This document shows positions 36,871 to 47,942 of a stretch of DNA of 64,000 bases, in pieces. This DNA is from an uncultured Nitrosomonas sp. (GTDB taxonomy: Bacteria > Pseudomonadota > Gammaproteobacteria > Burkholderiales > Nitrosomonadaceae): assembly GCA_902826055.1 (NCBI GenBank), contig CADEDJ010000009.1, forward strand, positions 1-64,000, read 5' to 3'. The translations under genes were made by a program, and so were the position numbers. The notes below the pieces were generated by a model that was given only the letters and a program-made list of their open reading frames with translations, had not been told where the DNA came from and did not search any database. Within the stretch, counting starts at the first letter, position 1, and every line of letters begins with the position of its first letter.

Positions 36871-37314
36871 ATGAATAAATTTTCACTTAGTATTTTTATA
36901 TTTTTAATACTTACTATTTCGTTTGACAGTTTCTCTCACGAAGGAGAGTACCACGAGCACGACGAATCCCCTGCAAATTCTCCCTTACAATTGGAAAGTG
37001 GAAACGGTTGGCAGCTTGTTCGCTCACTTGAGATGGGGACATCTGGAAAATTTGTTCATATGGTACTTATTGATCATAATGTATATACTGACAAAACAGT
37101 ATATAGCTCTGCTATCAATAGGTTGTGTCGCAATGGCAATGAATTCTGCAGAATTAGATTTTGGAGCGAAGAGCGTTTTGTACCGGAAACGGTTGCTTTA
37201 ACAATAGAACAAAACAAGCAACTCAGAGCAGATTATTTAGTAAATAAGTCGGCTGGAATTAGTCACTTACATTGGTCCTGCAGCGTCGATCCTGATAAAA
37301 GCCATTGCTTTTAG
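36871..37314 (+). CDS. Small secreted protein of unknown function
   Basis: 147 residues. A Sec signal (MNKFSLSIFIFLILTISFDSFS) is followed by a His/Glu-rich start to the mature protein (HEGEYHEHDESP). The domain has four cysteines (CRNGNEFC around residues 89-96, then WSC and HCF near the C-terminus), fit for two periplasmic disulfides. LTIEQNKQLRADYLVN and HLHWSC look conserved in style. The HEGEYHEHDE stretch might bind metal. The strong AAGGAGAGCGT ribosome site supports expression. I do not recognise the family. Confidence 0.75.
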   Translation: MNKFSLSIFIFLILTISFDSFSHEGEYHEHDESPANSPLQLESGNGWQLVRSLEMGTSGKFVHMVLIDHNVYTDKTVYSSAINRLCRNGNEFCRIRFWSEERFVPETVALTIEQNKQLRADYLVNKSAGISHLHWSCSVDPDKSHCF

Positions 37315-37385
37315 AGTTGAAATATCATAATAATTCTAGCCTTCAAGAGAAGTGAATAAGTATTACAAATAATGTCAAACCCGTT

Positions 37386-38846
37386 TCATAGATGCAGGGT
37401 ACGCTTATCCACACCAAGAGCAGCCTCATGAAATACCTCTGATAGCGACGGATGCGCGTGAACAATACAAGCAATATCTTGACTGCTGGCTGAAAACTTC
37501 ATGGCCATAACTGCTTCTGAGATAAGTTCTGAAACATGTGGACCGACCATATGCACACCAAGCACACGGTCGGTTTTTTCATCAGCTAATACTTTCACAA
37601 AACCAGTTGTTTCGCCAATTGCACGCGCACGGCCATTTGCTATAAACGGAAATTGCCCCGATTTATATGCAATACCAGCGGCTCTCAATTCTTGCTCATT
37701 TTTTCCAACCCAAGCAATTTCAGGTGCAGTGTAAATAACCCAAGGTATCGTATTAAAATCGATTGCCTCATTTTCACTCGCTTGGCCTTTTTGAATACGC
37801 TCAATCATTTCAGCCACAGCCACCCCTTCTTCAGATGCCTTATGTGCTAACATTGGACCACGCACAACATCACCAATCGCATAAACATTGTTCAAATTAG
37901 TACGGCAATGCTGATCAACAACGACAAAACCGCGCTCATCCAACTGCAAGCCATTTTCATCTACCCCTATCCCGGCGGTATTTGGAGTTCTACCAATAGC
38001 GACAATTAGCTTGTCGACTTCCAAAACTTGTTCCTGATTATTAGCATCACTATAACTCACAATAACACTGTTACTGGAAACTTTGACCGAGGCAATATTA
38101 ATACCAGTGCTAATCTGCAAACCAAGCTCTTTAGAAAAAATACTTTTTGCTTCTTTAGCAACTTGCTCATCAGCCGCCATGAGAAATCCTGGCATAGCTT
38201 CAAGAATGGTAACTTCCGCACCGAGCCTGCGCCATACACTACCCATTTCAAGCCCAATTACACCTGCACCAATAACTCCTAACCGCTGAGGCACTTCAGT
38301 TAAAGCCAGGGCACCAGCATTATCCAAAATCAAATTATTATCAATCGGTGCGAGAGATAATGATCGCGGTACTGATCCAGTCGCTACAATAACATGCGTT
38401 GCCCGAACAGTTTCAGTATTACCATTATCGTTAATTTTTATTTGCCACTCATCCGTCGATTCCTCACGTTTTAATAATGTCCCTCTGCCATGTATCGATT
38501 TAACCTTATTCTTTTTAAATAATGATGCAATGCCGGCAGTAAAAGTAGTCACAATTTTGTCTTTACGTGCGACCATAACAGGAACATCTACGGATACATG
38601 CTCAGCCGTAATGCCGTGAGCAGAAAATTTGTGTTTAATTTGAAAATAATTCGCGGAAGATTCCAGTAAAGCTTTGGAAGGGATACAACCGACATTCAAG
38701 CAAGTACCGCCCAAGCTTGCTTTACCTTTTGCATTCTTCCACTCATCAATACACACGGTACTTAAGCCAAGCTGCGCACAGCGGATTGCAGCAACATATC
38801 CTCCAGGACCAGCGCCAATAACGGCTACATCAAATATTTCTGACAT
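37386..38846 (-). CDS. lpdA: Dihydrolipoyl dehydrogenase
   Basis: 486-residue flavoprotein (E3) that reoxidises dihydrolipoamide of 2-oxoacid dehydrogenases or the glycine cleavage system. It has an FAD loop [10 protein letters not shown], redox pair Cys49/Cys54 in [18 protein letters not shown], an NAD loop [19 protein letters not shown], and the C-terminal His-Glu dyad in [16 protein letters not shown]. Length is normal. No E1 or E2 gene is adjacent, so it probably serves complexes encoded elsewhere. It lies 90 bp downstream of nagZ on the same strand, with AT-rich sequence between. Confidence 0.95.
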   Translation of the reverse strand: MSEIFDVAVIGAGPGGYVAAIRCAQLGLSTVCIDEWKNAKGKASLGGTCLNVGCIPSKALLESSANYFQIKHKFSAHGITAEHVSVDVPVMVARKDKIVTTFTAGIASLFKKNKVKSIHGRGTLLKREESTDEWQIKINDNGNTETVRATHVIVATGSVPRSLSLAPIDNNLILDNAGALALTEVPQRLGVIGAGVIGLEMGSVWRRLGAEVTILEAMPGFLMAADEQVAKEAKSIFSKELGLQISTGINIASVKVSSNSVIVSYSDANNQEQVLEVDKLIVAIGRTPNTAGIGVDENGLQLDERGFVVVDQHCRTNLNNVYAIGDVVRGPMLAHKASEEGVAVAEMIERIQKGQASENEAIDFNTIPWVIYTAPEIAWVGKNEQELRAAGIAYKSGQFPFIANGRARAIGETTGFVKVLADEKTDRVLGVHMVGPHVSELISEAVMAMKFSASSQDIACIVHAHPSLSEVFHEAALGVDKRTLHL

Positions 38847-38936
38847 GACTTTAACCTTTTGATAAAAATCTTTTTAACCAAATGATTTTATAAAAAATAT
38901 TATTTTACAATTATTTTTGACTAAGAAGTCTCCTTA

Positions 38937-39989
38937 CTACTGCAAGGACAACTCTTCATTCGCACATCCAATGACACTAATTTCGCGTACTGCTTGCATA
39001 TAATCGCCATTTTCACGCAATCGCATCATCGAACCAAAATTATTCCTAGCATGCATACGGGCAAGACGCGAAAGGCTTGTCGCTGACATTTCCCATTGCA
39101 AGTTCGCTAAAATCTCATCTACTCCTGCCGGATTATTACAAACCAAAATCATATCGCAACCTGCGGCAAGTGCGGCTTGCGCCCTTAACAATATAGATTC
39201 CAGATACTCTCCAGCACCCTGCATACTCAAATCATCACTGAAAATGCAACCCTCAAATTGCAATTCCGTACGAAGTATTTTTTGTAGCCAAACAGCAGAA
39301 AAACCGGCCGGCTTCGAATCAATTTGCGGGTAGATGACATGAGCCGCCATTATCCCAGGCAAACCACAATCAATCATATGCTGAAATGGAATCAGATCAT
39401 TTATTTCGATATCAATATAGTGGCGCTGATCCATTGATTTTTCCACATGTGAATCAGCCTGAATATAGCCATGGCCGGGAAAATGCTTACCGATCGCGGG
39501 CATACCTCCTTTTTTTAAACCAATCATCTCATGCGATGCAAGATCGGAAACAGCGCTAGGATCGTGATGAAAAGCACGATTACCGATGACGCAGCTGTGC
39601 CCATAATCAAGATCCAGTACGGGTGTAAAACTAAAGTCAACACCACACGCATTTAATTCTGCGGCCAACACGAAACCCACCTGCTTAGCAAGATGGCGAG
39701 CACGAACAGGTTGCTTATCCCAAATTTTTCCCAACTCACGCATGGCTGGTAATTTTGTAAAATCTTTCTGGAAACGCTGAACACGGCCACCTTCATGATC
39801 CACAGCAATCAGCAAGCGAGGATTGCGCAATGCATGTATCTGTTGTGTCAATTCAGTCAACTGGCGATGGTTGGAATAGTTCCGCGAAAAAAGAATGACG
39901 CCACCTGTCAACGGATGTGACAACCTTAGGATGTCGTCTTCAGTCAATTGTGTACCAGCAATATCAAGCATTACAGGTCCTAGCGACAT
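38937..39989 (-). CDS. nagZ: Beta-N-acetylhexosaminidase (peptidoglycan recycling)
   Basis: 350 residues from the ATG at 39989, chosen for the GGAGAAATAATT ribosome site; an upstream frame start lies in acpS. A GH3-family cytoplasmic enzyme that removes GlcNAc from anhydro-muropeptides. Landmarks are [38 protein letters not shown] (catalytic His) and [13 protein letters not shown] (nucleophile Asp). It directly follows acpS, the typical beta/gamma order. Confidence 0.94.
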   Translation of the reverse strand: MSLGPVMLDIAGTQLTEDDILRLSHPLTGGVILFSRNYSNHRQLTELTQQIHALRNPRLLIAVDHEGGRVQRFQKDFTKLPAMRELGKIWDKQPVRARHLAKQVGFVLAAELNACGVDFSFTPVLDLDYGHSCVIGNRAFHHDPSAVSDLASHEMIGLKKGGMPAIGKHFPGHGYIQADSHVEKSMDQRHYIDIEINDLIPFQHMIDCGLPGIMAAHVIYPQIDSKPAGFSAVWLQKILRTELQFEGCIFSDDLSMQGAGEYLESILLRAQAALAAGCDMILVCNNPAGVDEILANLQWEMSATSLSRLARMHARNNFGSMMRLRENGDYMQAVREISVIGCANEELSLQ

Positions 39990-39991
39990 AA

Positions 39992-40369
39992 TTATTTCTC
40001 CAGAATGACAAAAGCGCACACCATCTTGATTTCATCACTGATTGTCAGATGATGCCGGGTGATACCTTTGTCGCTGATTAACTGATCAAGCTCCGGATGA
40101 AATTGAAAAAATGGTTTTCCCAAGCCGTCATGCGCAACCGTAACATAAGTCAAATTAACCGGATGCCGCAAACCTGTGCCTATAGCTTTAGATAATGCCT
40201 CTTTGGCAGCAAAGCGGCTGGCTAAAAAGAGAATCGGCCTGCTGCTTAAATGATATTCTGACCACTCGCTGTCGGTTAATATGCGCCGCGCAAACCGTTC
40301 ACCAAAACGATCGAGAGATTGTGCAATTCGTGATGATTCCACAATATCGGTGCCAATACCATAAATCAT
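39992..40369 (-). CDS. acpS: Holo-[acyl-carrier-protein] synthase
   Basis: 125 residues. It transfers 4'-phosphopantetheine from CoA to [21 protein letters not shown] carries the metal-binding Asp, and [15 protein letters not shown] carries the catalytic Glu-Lys region. Length is standard. The start overlaps the pdxJ stop by 4 nt, and nagZ follows 2 bp later. Confidence 0.95.
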   Translation of the reverse strand: MIYGIGTDIVESSRIAQSLDRFGERFARRILTDSEWSEYHLSSRPILFLASRFAAKEALSKAIGTGLRHPVNLTYVTVAHDGLGKPFFQFHPELDQLISDKGITRHHLTISDEIKMVCAFVILEK

Positions 40370-41094
40370 CCACGCGCCTCTACCATGAGTTGTTTCATTT
40401 CTTGTACTGCCTGCTTCAAACCTACAAAGATAGCCCGTGCAACGATGGCGTGACCGATATTAAGTTCTGAGATTTCCGGAATAGCTGCGATGTGTTGCAC
40501 ATTGTCATAATGCAAGCCATGTCCGGCATTTACCTTCAAACCAAGATCAGTACCTAATGCAACCGCTTGTTGTATTTCGTTAAATCGCCTTTCTTGCGCT
40601 TCTGGTGTGACTGCATCCGCATAACTTCCTGTATGAATTTCGATTACAGGTGCGCCTGCACGGATTGCTGCATTAATTTGCAATGCATCGGCATTAATGA
40701 ACAATGACACACGAATTCCGGCGTCTCCCAAATTTCGGCACACACGACTAATTTGATCAAAATTCTTCACCACATCGAGCCCACCTTCTGTGGTCAATTC
40801 CTCACGTCTTTCCGGCACTAGGCAAATATCGTGAGGCTTTATTCTGAGCGCGATTGCAATCATCTCATCTGTTACTGCACTCTCCAGATTCATTCGGGTC
40901 GTTAATTGATCACGTAAAATCTCGACATCACGATCCTGAATATGGCGACGATCTTCCCGCAGATGCAATGTAATCGCATCCGCTCCGGCAGATTCAGCTA
41001 TCAGAGCGGCTTGAATGGGATCTGGATATGCAGTGCCACGCGCCTGCCTTAAAGTTGCTACATGATCAATGTTGACACCTAACTCAATGATCAT
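40366..41094 (-). CDS. pdxJ: Pyridoxine 5'-phosphate synthase
   Basis: 242-residue TIM barrel that closes the pyridoxine ring from aminoacetone phosphate and deoxyxylulose 5-phosphate. Landmarks are [23 protein letters not shown] at the start, [44 protein letters not shown] and [11 protein letters not shown]. It follows era after only 39 bp, with no recO between. It overlaps acpS by 4 nt. Confidence 0.96.
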   Translation of the reverse strand: MIIELGVNIDHVATLRQARGTAYPDPIQAALIAESAGADAITLHLREDRRHIQDRDVEILRDQLTTRMNLESAVTDEMIAIALRIKPHDICLVPERREELTTEGGLDVVKNFDQISRVCRNLGDAGIRVSLFINADALQINAAIRAGAPVIEIHTGSYADAVTPEAQERRFNEIQQAVALGTDLGLKVNAGHGLHYDNVQHIAAIPEISELNIGHAIVARAIFVGLKQAVQEMKQLMVEARG

Positions 41095-41133
41095 TCCAAC
41101 TTCCTAGTACCAGATTGAAATTCTTGTAGCAAA

Positions 41134-42027
41134 CTATTCATAACCGAGATTTCTTAATATGTTTTCATTATCAGCCCAACCGCTTTTAACTTTAACCCAA
41201 ATTTCCAAATACACTTTTTCTCCTAGTAACAATTCCATATCCTTGCGTGCCTGGCTGGCTATTTGTTTGAGTTTTTCACCTTTTTTACCAATAATAATCG
41301 CTTTCTGATTTGGCTTCTCGACAAGGATAGTCGCATAAATTTTGTGCAAGTGATTCTCTTGTTTAAATTGATCTATTACGACACTGGTTGAATAAGGAAT
41401 TTCATCGCCCATTAAACGAAACAATTTTTCACGGATAAATTCCCCTGCAATGAAACGCTGACTACGGTCTGTGATTTCATCTTTATTATACAAAGGCTGA
41501 CTAACCGGCAGATGATTACGGATTGCACCAAGGAGTTCCGGTAGTTGAATTTTATGCATAGCGCTAACCGGTATCATGGCAGTAAATTTAAACGTTTCAG
41601 CCATATTATTCAAAAATGGCAGCAAACGATTTTTGTCAACCAGCTTGTCAATTTTATTGATGACTAAAATTACCGGAATATTCTCAGGCAAAATTCCAAG
41701 TACCTCGGCATCACGCTGATCAAAATGCATCGCTTCAATCACAAACAAAATAACATCAACATCTTGCACACTTTGTGTCACGACTCGGTTCATTGCAGTA
41801 TTTAACCGATTGGAATATTGCATTTGAAAACCTGGCGTATCAACAAACACAAACTGTGTCTGCTGATTGGTTAGAATACCATTTATACGGAAACGAGTAG
41901 TTTGTGCTTTTCTTGATGTGATGCTTATTTTCTGTTGCAGTAGCTTGTTCAGTAAAGTCGATTTACCCACGTTAGGTCGACCAATAATTGCGATATAGCC
42001 AGAACGGAAGTCGCCATCAGTAGTCAT
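41134..42027 (-). CDS. era: GTPase Era
   Basis: 297 residues. An Era-type G domain ([42 protein letters not shown]) is joined to a C-terminal KH domain ([34 protein letters not shown]) that binds 16S rRNA. It acts in small-subunit maturation. It lies 49 bp after rnc, the conserved rnc-era pair. Confidence 0.96.
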   Translation of the reverse strand: MTTDGDFRSGYIAIIGRPNVGKSTLLNKLLQQKISITSRKAQTTRFRINGILTNQQTQFVFVDTPGFQMQYSNRLNTAMNRVVTQSVQDVDVILFVIEAMHFDQRDAEVLGILPENIPVILVINKIDKLVDKNRLLPFLNNMAETFKFTAMIPVSAMHKIQLPELLGAIRNHLPVSQPLYNKDEITDRSQRFIAGEFIREKLFRLMGDEIPYSTSVVIDQFKQENHLHKIYATILVEKPNQKAIIIGKKGEKLKQIASQARKDMELLLGEKVYLEIWVKVKSGWADNENILRNLGYE

Positions 42028-42076
42028 TCTAAAAAATCGAAAACCTTTAAGGAACTGTTAACAATCATTTTTATAC

Positions 42077-42784
42077 CTACCGATAGGGGCAAATTTCCTC
42101 ATACGCTAACTTCGCTGCTTCCTGTTCTGCACTACGGCGACTTGTCCCTTCACCAAACGTGCGGATATTAAATGTGGACAAAATACACTCCACTTTAAAC
42201 TTCTGTTTATGGGCTTTACCGCTGGTCATGACAACAATATACTCAGGCAGAGCTATTTTTTGGCTTTGCAAAAACTCTTGGAGCAGCGTTTTAGGATCCT
42301 TACCTTGTGATTTAAAATCGATATTTTGCATCAATGGTAAGAAGATTGCCATAACTACCTCTTCTGCTTGAGCAAAATTACTATCTAAATAAATAGCACC
42401 CAGTACAGCTTCAAGAGCATCTGCAAGAATCGAGGGACGGTGGCTCCCGCCACTTTTTAACTCACCTTCACCTAATCGTATGAGTTTATCGATCTGCAAT
42501 TTTAGTGCTATATCTGATAGTGCCTTTTGATTGACAAAATTAGCTCGAAGTCGTGATAAATGTCCTTCTGGTAAATCTGGAAAAAATTTATAAATCAATC
42601 CAGCAACCGCACAATTCAATACGGCATCACCTAGAAATTCTAGTCGCTCATTATGAGCTATACCATAACTGCGATGTGTCAAGGCTTCTCGCAGCAATTT
42701 GGGCTGCGAAAATGTATACCCTAAGCGTTCACAAAATAAATCTACTAGCACCTTTTTGTTATTTTGTACTGCTCCAGTTGGCAT
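42077..42784 (-). CDS. rnc: Ribonuclease III
   Basis: 235 residues. The catalytic signature NERLEFLGDAVLN (near residues 39-52) and a second acidic site in LADALEAVLGAIYLD are followed by a C-terminal double-stranded RNA-binding domain (DPKTLLQEFLQSQK to SAEQEAAKLAYEEI). It processes rRNA and structured mRNAs. It lies 11 bp downstream of the DUF4845 gene. Confidence 0.96.
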   Translation of the reverse strand: MPTGAVQNNKKVLVDLFCERLGYTFSQPKLLREALTHRSYGIAHNERLEFLGDAVLNCAVAGLIYKFFPDLPEGHLSRLRANFVNQKALSDIALKLQIDKLIRLGEGELKSGGSHRPSILADALEAVLGAIYLDSNFAQAEEVVMAIFLPLMQNIDFKSQGKDPKTLLQEFLQSQKIALPEYIVVMTSGKAHKQKFKVECILSTFNIRTFGEGTSRRSAEQEAAKLAYEEICPYR

Positions 42785-42795
42785 AATATTTCAGA

Positions 42796-43167
42796 TCACT
42801 CGCTTATAGCTTCAAAATCAATAACTAATGATACATTCGAGACCAAAGGTATCTTGGACGTATAACTCACACTCAAAACAACACGTCCCTTTTCTTTATT
42901 AATCCTAATATCCTGCGCGCTGACTGATTTAATGCTATCAATTTGAGCTCGCTTGCCAAATGATTGTCTTATATTGTTGATATCAGCGTCCTGCTTACTA
43001 GCTTCTTCGGCTACTGCATTCAAATTTTTCTTTATTGAATTATATTCAATATAAGCGGGTAAGACTCTGAAACCAAGAATAGAGATTAAAATAAGAATCA
43101 CAGACCATATCAGCATACCCGATAAGCTGATACCTTTTTGTTTATATGGCGTCTCGTGATTTTTCAT
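42796..43167 (-). CDS. DUF4845 membrane-anchored protein
   Basis: 123 residues: a short basic N-terminus, one membrane helix (about 12-33, SLSGMLIWSVILILISILGFRVLPAYIEY) and a periplasmic domain ending in SVSYTSKIPLVSNVSLVIDFEA. This fits DUF4845 and its invariable position between lepB and rnc in betaproteobacteria. The helix resembles a pseudopilin start (KGISLSGML). Function unknown. It lies 30 bp after lepB. Confidence 0.85.
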   Translation of the reverse strand: MKNHETPYKQKGISLSGMLIWSVILILISILGFRVLPAYIEYNSIKKNLNAVAEEASKQDADINNIRQSFGKRAQIDSIKSVSAQDIRINKEKGRVVLSVSYTSKIPLVSNVSLVIDFEAISE

Positions 43168-43197
43168 ACTTATACCCCCTGCCTGGAAACTTGAATG

Positions 43198-44001
43198 TTA
43201 CTTAATTGATAATCCAATACGACCAAAATCTCCAAAATTCCACCAAACCATAAAAGCTTTACCCACAATATTTTCTTCTGGTACAAATCCCCAATAACGG
43301 CTATCACTACTGCTGTCACGATTATCCCCCAAGGTAAAATAATTACCGGGTGGTACCTCACACGTAAATCCAGTACGGCGATATTTACAATTTTCCCTAA
43401 ATTCAAATTGCCTTACATTGGAAAATTGTATTCCTTTAACATCTTGATTAATAAGAATAGAATGACTATCGTTGGCCAGATACTCAGAGAAATGATCTGA
43501 ATAAATATAACCAAATCCTGACTCTACATACTTATAATCACCCTCATATTCCGTTCTAATGGGTTCTCCATTGATAATCAATTGCTTATTATGATAGGTA
43601 ACAATATCACCAGGCAATCCAACAATTCGCTTAATATAATCAATTGATGGATCTTCTGGATAACGAAATACCAATACATCACCGCGTTTCGGCTCATTAA
43701 CATCCAGTATTTTTTTGTTGATAACGGGAAGCCTAATTCCGTAGGTATACTTATTAACCAGAATAAAGTCACCGACTAATAACGTAGGTATCATAGAGCC
43801 CGATGGAATTTTAAAAGGCTCAATTACAAATGAGCGCAAACTGAAGACAATCAATATAATAGGAAAAAAACTTTTAGGATATTCAATCCACCATGGTTCA
43901 TTTTCACCCGGTTCACGCTTTTTTTTCCAGAAGATGATGTCTAAAAGCCAAATACTGCCTGTAACTACAAGAAGAACAAATAAAATCAAAGGAAAATTCA
44001 T
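43198..44001 (-). CDS. lepB: Signal peptidase I
   Basis: 267 residues: two N-terminal membrane segments (about 3-23 and 44-62) and a periplasmic catalytic domain with nucleophile Ser69 in PSGSMIPTL and general base Lys124 in DYIKRIVGLPGD, plus GDNRDSSSDSRYWGFVPEENIVGKA. It cleaves Sec and Tat signal peptides. It lies 103 bp downstream of lepA. Confidence 0.96.
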   Translation of the reverse strand: MNFPLILFVLLVVTGSIWLLDIIFWKKKREPGENEPWWIEYPKSFFPIILIVFSLRSFVIEPFKIPSGSMIPTLLVGDFILVNKYTYGIRLPVINKKILDVNEPKRGDVLVFRYPEDPSIDYIKRIVGLPGDIVTYHNKQLIINGEPIRTEYEGDYKYVESGFGYIYSDHFSEYLANDSHSILINQDVKGIQFSNVRQFEFRENCKYRRTGFTCEVPPGNYFTLGDNRDSSSDSRYWGFVPEENIVGKAFMVWWNFGDFGRIGLSIK

Positions 44002-44104
44002 TTCATTTCCTTTGTCAGAAGTTCATCAAAACACTTCCAAAATATATAAAAATAATTTAAATTCAATCTATTGTTAAGAAAATATAACTTACTTTTTATA
44101 ATCA

Positions 44105-45898
44105 TTACTTATTATCAACCTGCAAAATTGCTAGAAAGGCTTCTTGCGGAATTTCTACATTTCCTACCCGCTTCATTCTCTTTTTACCTGCTTTTTGTTT
44201 CTCCAGCAACTTTCGTTTACGCGTTATGTCACCACCGTAACATTTTGCCAACACATTCTTGCGTAACGCCTTGACAGTTTCACGCGCAATAATGTGTGCG
44301 CCTATCGCTGCCTGCACCGCAATATCAAACATTTGACGTGGAATCAATTGCCGCATTTTCTGAACTAATTCACGTCCTCGGTATTGGCTGCTGCTTCTAT
44401 GCACAATCAATGACAAAGCATCGACTTTATCACCATTAATCAATATATCCAGTTTCACTAAATCAGACGCGCGAAATTCTTTAAATTCGTAATCCAATGA
44501 CGCATAACCGCGACTAGTAGATTTCAATCGATCAAAAAAATCCATGACAACTTCATTGAGTGGCATCTCATAAGTTAGCATTACTTGCTTACCCATATAT
44601 TGCATATTGGTCTGGTTACCACGCTTGCTCACACACAAGGTAATCACTGCACCGACATACTCTTCCGGTACTAAAATAGTCGAAGTGATGATGGGTTCAC
44701 GAATTTCGGCAATCTTTGAAAGATCAGGAATTTTTGATGGATTTTCAATTTCCAGAATTGTGTCATCTCGCATCAGTATCTGATAAACCACCGTTGGTGC
44801 GGTAGTGATCAAATCCATATCATATTCTCTTTCTAATCGTTCCTGCACAATATCCATATGCAGCAAACCGAGAAAGCCACAACGAAAACCAAAACCTAAT
44901 GCTTGAGATACTTCCGGTTCAAAATGCAATGATGAGTCATTCAGTCTCAGTTTCTCCAGTGCTGAGCGTAGTGCATCATATTGATTGGATTCAACGGGAT
45001 ACAACCCAGCAAATACCTGTGGTTTGATTTCTTTAAAGCCCTGTAATGGCATGTCGGCTGGATGATTTGCAGATGTCACCGTATCGCCAACTTTTGCTAT
45101 ATTGAGTTCTTTGATGCCAGCAATAATGAAACCGACTTCTCCCGCACTCAGGGAATCACGGTAAACCGACTTTGGCACAAAAACCCCAACCTGTTCGCAT
45201 AATTGAACAGCCTTACTAGCCATCAACAAAATCTTTTCGCCAGGTTTAATTGTGCCGTCGATTACCCTGACCAAAATAACGACACCAACATAATTATCAA
45301 ACCAGGAATCGATAATCAGCGCTTTTAATGTCGCTTTTGGATCTCCTTTGGGGTCGGGGATTCGCGCAATCAACGCTTCTAAAACATCCACCACACCTTC
45401 GCCAGTTTTTGCACTCACTCTGACCGCATCATGTGCGTCAATTCCGATGACCTCTTCAATATTAGTGATGACACGCGTGGGATCCGCTGCTGGCAAATCA
45501 ATTTTGTTTAAAACCGGGATAACTTCAACACCCTGTTCAATTGCAGTATAGCAATTAGCAACAGTTTGCGCTTCAACGCCTTGTGAAGCATCTACTACTA
45601 AAAGCGCACCTTCGCAGGCTGCTAGTGAGCGCGAAACCTCATATGAAAAATCAACATGGCCAGGAGTATCAATTAAATTCAGTAAGTAAGTTTCACCATT
45701 TCTTGCTTTATAATGCAATGCTGCAGTTTGTGCTTTGATGGTGATACCTCTTTCACGTTCCAAATCCATGGAATCCAAAACTTGCTCGTCCATTTCACGA
45801 TCAGATAGACCGCCACACAAATGAATAATACGATCCGCCAGTGTCGATTTACCATGATCGATATGGGCGATAATAGAAAAATTTCGAATATGCTGCAT
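44105..45898 (-). CDS. lepA: Elongation factor 4 (LepA)
   Basis: 597 residues from the ATG at 45898 ([23 protein letters not shown]); a TTG one codon earlier is not needed. Translational GTPase motifs [21 protein letters not shown] and NKIDLPAAD are present, with the LepA-specific C-terminal domain ([23 protein letters not shown]). It acts on stalled or initiating ribosomes. It is followed by lepB, the conserved pair. Confidence 0.96.
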   Translation of the reverse strand: MQHIRNFSIIAHIDHGKSTLADRIIHLCGGLSDREMDEQVLDSMDLERERGITIKAQTAALHYKARNGETYLLNLIDTPGHVDFSYEVSRSLAACEGALLVVDASQGVEAQTVANCYTAIEQGVEVIPVLNKIDLPAADPTRVITNIEEVIGIDAHDAVRVSAKTGEGVVDVLEALIARIPDPKGDPKATLKALIIDSWFDNYVGVVILVRVIDGTIKPGEKILLMASKAVQLCEQVGVFVPKSVYRDSLSAGEVGFIIAGIKELNIAKVGDTVTSANHPADMPLQGFKEIKPQVFAGLYPVESNQYDALRSALEKLRLNDSSLHFEPEVSQALGFGFRCGFLGLLHMDIVQERLEREYDMDLITTAPTVVYQILMRDDTILEIENPSKIPDLSKIAEIREPIITSTILVPEEYVGAVITLCVSKRGNQTNMQYMGKQVMLTYEMPLNEVVMDFFDRLKSTSRGYASLDYEFKEFRASDLVKLDILINGDKVDALSLIVHRSSSQYRGRELVQKMRQLIPRQMFDIAVQAAIGAHIIARETVKALRKNVLAKCYGGDITRKRKLLEKQKAGKKRMKRVGNVEIPQEAFLAILQVDNK

Positions 45899-46004
45899 CA
45901 AGATATAAAAAATAAAATAATAGCTTCCGCCCCTCGAACAGGGATACTATCCCCATCACACTGGAATTTAAGATATTGTATAGTCAGTCAAAAGAGGCAG
46001 CATT

Positions 46005-46295
46005 CTAACGAAATTTGCCAAGATAATCATCTAATGCGGCTAAATCCAAAAAATGATGACAAATCTCTTGGTTAGTATGAGTGGATACTAACACCGGAAT
46101 ATTTTCGCCATAGAGCGCAACCAATTCCGGTTTAGTATCAATATCGATAACTTGCAAATTAAACAATACTTGTTTTTGCAAATTCTGCAAAGCAATTATC
46201 ATGTCATGGCACAGATGACAATTTTCACGAGCATATACAGTTAGTGAATTTGCTTGGATCAGGGCATGTGAAGCCGGTTTATTTTTTTGTTTCAT
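46005..46295 (-). CDS. Glutaredoxin/thioredoxin-like small redox protein
   Basis: 96 residues from the ATG at 46295; a TTG two codons upstream is the alternative. The active site CHLC lies near residue 26 (LTVYARENCHLCHDM), then LQVIDIDTKPELVALYGENIPVLV with the cis-proline, the fold of the glutaredoxin-like DUF836 group. It overlaps the end of degP by 17 nt, so it is translationally coupled to the envelope-stress operon. No signal peptide is present, so it is cytoplasmic. Confidence 0.85.
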   Translation of the reverse strand: MKQKNKPASHALIQANSLTVYARENCHLCHDMIIALQNLQKQVLFNLQVIDIDTKPELVALYGENIPVLVSTHTNQEICHHFLDLAALDDYLGKFR

Positions 46296-47748
46296 TATCA
46301 ATTAGTTTCATGGTAATGAACGTAGTAATATCTCCTCTTTTCACCAGCAAAGCGATATTTTTTCCACTCTTAACTTGATTGAGCAGATCATTAAATTGCT
46401 CGGCACTTGTCACATCCTTGCTGTTAAATCCGAGAATAATATCTCCACTCCGAATTCCTGCACGACTGGCAATACCGGGCTGCAAACCTTCTACCAATAA
46501 CCCATTAGCAATTTCCAATTGTTTCTTTTGCTCGGCCGTAATTTCACTCAGTGCTAGCCCTAGACGATTTGAAGTGTCTGCTTTTTTCCCTTGTTTAAAC
46601 TTGCGATTTTCTGCAACTTCATCAGAAGGTGATTCCCCTACCTCCACCTTAACTGTTTTCAGAGAACCATCTCGCCACACTTGAACAGATACTTTCGAAT
46701 TTGGTTTCGTATTACCCACTATGCGTGGTAAATCGGCGGATATTGCAACTTCTTTTTCATCAAAATTCAGAATAATATCCCGCGCCTTAATTCCTGCTCG
46801 ATCGGCCGGACCATCTTTTTCCACCGAAACAACTAATGCACCCTTACTATCCGTCAACCCAAAAGAATCAGCCAAATCTTTAGTAACCTCTTGAATCATA
46901 ACACCAATTCTTCCTCGACTTATTTTGCCGTTTAGCTTTAATTGATTGGCTATTTCAGTTGCGACATTAATCGGTATTGCAAATGACAATCCCATAAAAC
47001 CGCCGGTGCGACTGTAAATTTGCGAGTTGATTCCGACAACCTCTCCTTTCATATTGAACAACGGTCCACCTGAGTTACCTGGATTTATTGCCACATCGGT
47101 TTGTATAAACGGCACATAATTTTCTTGTGCTAGCGAACGACCTTTAGCACTGACAATACCTGCTGTCACACTATGTTCAAATCCAAACGGCGATCCAATT
47201 GCAATCACCCACTCACCTACTCTGAGCTTTTCCGGATCTCCCTGTGTAACAATAGGTAAATCAGTGGCATTAATCTTAATTAACGCAATATCCGTTTTCC
47301 GGTCAGTACCAACCACTTCTGCTACAAATTCGCGCTTATCATTCAGTTTAACCGTTATTTCATCGGCTGCTTCAACAACATGCGCATTTGTTAAAATGTA
47401 ACCATCAGAACTAATGATAAAACCCGATCCCAACGATTTAGGTTCTGATCTCCTTGGCGCAGAAAAAGGCTGCATATGTTTTTTAAAAAAATCATAAAAA
47501 GGAGAGTTCTCAGGAATACCCGGTATCTCTGGAAAAACCTGACCATTCACTAGGCTTGGAGTTTGTACAGCACTAATATTAACGACCATAGCACCATACG
47601 TCTCTACCAATCCAGTAAAATCAGGTAGTTGATTCATCTGCGCAGACACTAGCGACGATGCCATCAACGATGAGATTAATATTAACTGTGACATCACCAC
47701 CCCTAACCTTACCTTCAAACTCGTATAAATAATTATTATCTGTTTCAT
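46279..47748 (-). CDS. degP: Periplasmic serine protease DegP/MucD (Do family)
   Basis: 489 residues. Signal peptide (about 1-37), trypsin-like domain with His123 (NAHVV), Asp153 (KTDIALIKI) and Ser226 (NPGNSGGPLF), then two PDZ domains (about 285-375 and 400-485). It degrades or refolds misfolded envelope proteins. A second ATG at 47694 has a better ribosome site (AGGGGTGGTG), but starting there would remove the positive charges before the hydrophobic segment, so the longer start is kept. It follows rpoE-rseA-rseB after 194 bp. Confidence 0.94.
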   Translation of the reverse strand: MKQIIIIYTSLKVRLGVVMSQLILISSLMASSLVSAQMNQLPDFTGLVETYGAMVVNISAVQTPSLVNGQVFPEIPGIPENSPFYDFFKKHMQPFSAPRRSEPKSLGSGFIISSDGYILTNAHVVEAADEITVKLNDKREFVAEVVGTDRKTDIALIKINATDLPIVTQGDPEKLRVGEWVIAIGSPFGFEHSVTAGIVSAKGRSLAQENYVPFIQTDVAINPGNSGGPLFNMKGEVVGINSQIYSRTGGFMGLSFAIPINVATEIANQLKLNGKISRGRIGVMIQEVTKDLADSFGLTDSKGALVVSVEKDGPADRAGIKARDIILNFDEKEVAISADLPRIVGNTKPNSKVSVQVWRDGSLKTVKVEVGESPSDEVAENRKFKQGKKADTSNRLGLALSEITAEQKKQLEIANGLLVEGLQPGIASRAGIRSGDIILGFNSKDVTSAEQFNDLLNQVKSGKNIALLVKRGDITTFITMKLIDNETKK

Positions 47749-47942
47749 ATTGTGCTACTCATCAAATCAGGAAATTTAAAAATTTGCTTTGGATATAATT
47801 GAATAAAAACCAGGCAACTTAATAAAACTATAACACGTTAAAAATATATCTATAAAATAAGACACACAAACGTAAGAACGGTGATTTTATCAAGCTTTAT
47901 ATGATGAAAATATCTTTACAATAAATTTCTATCGGTCAACAT

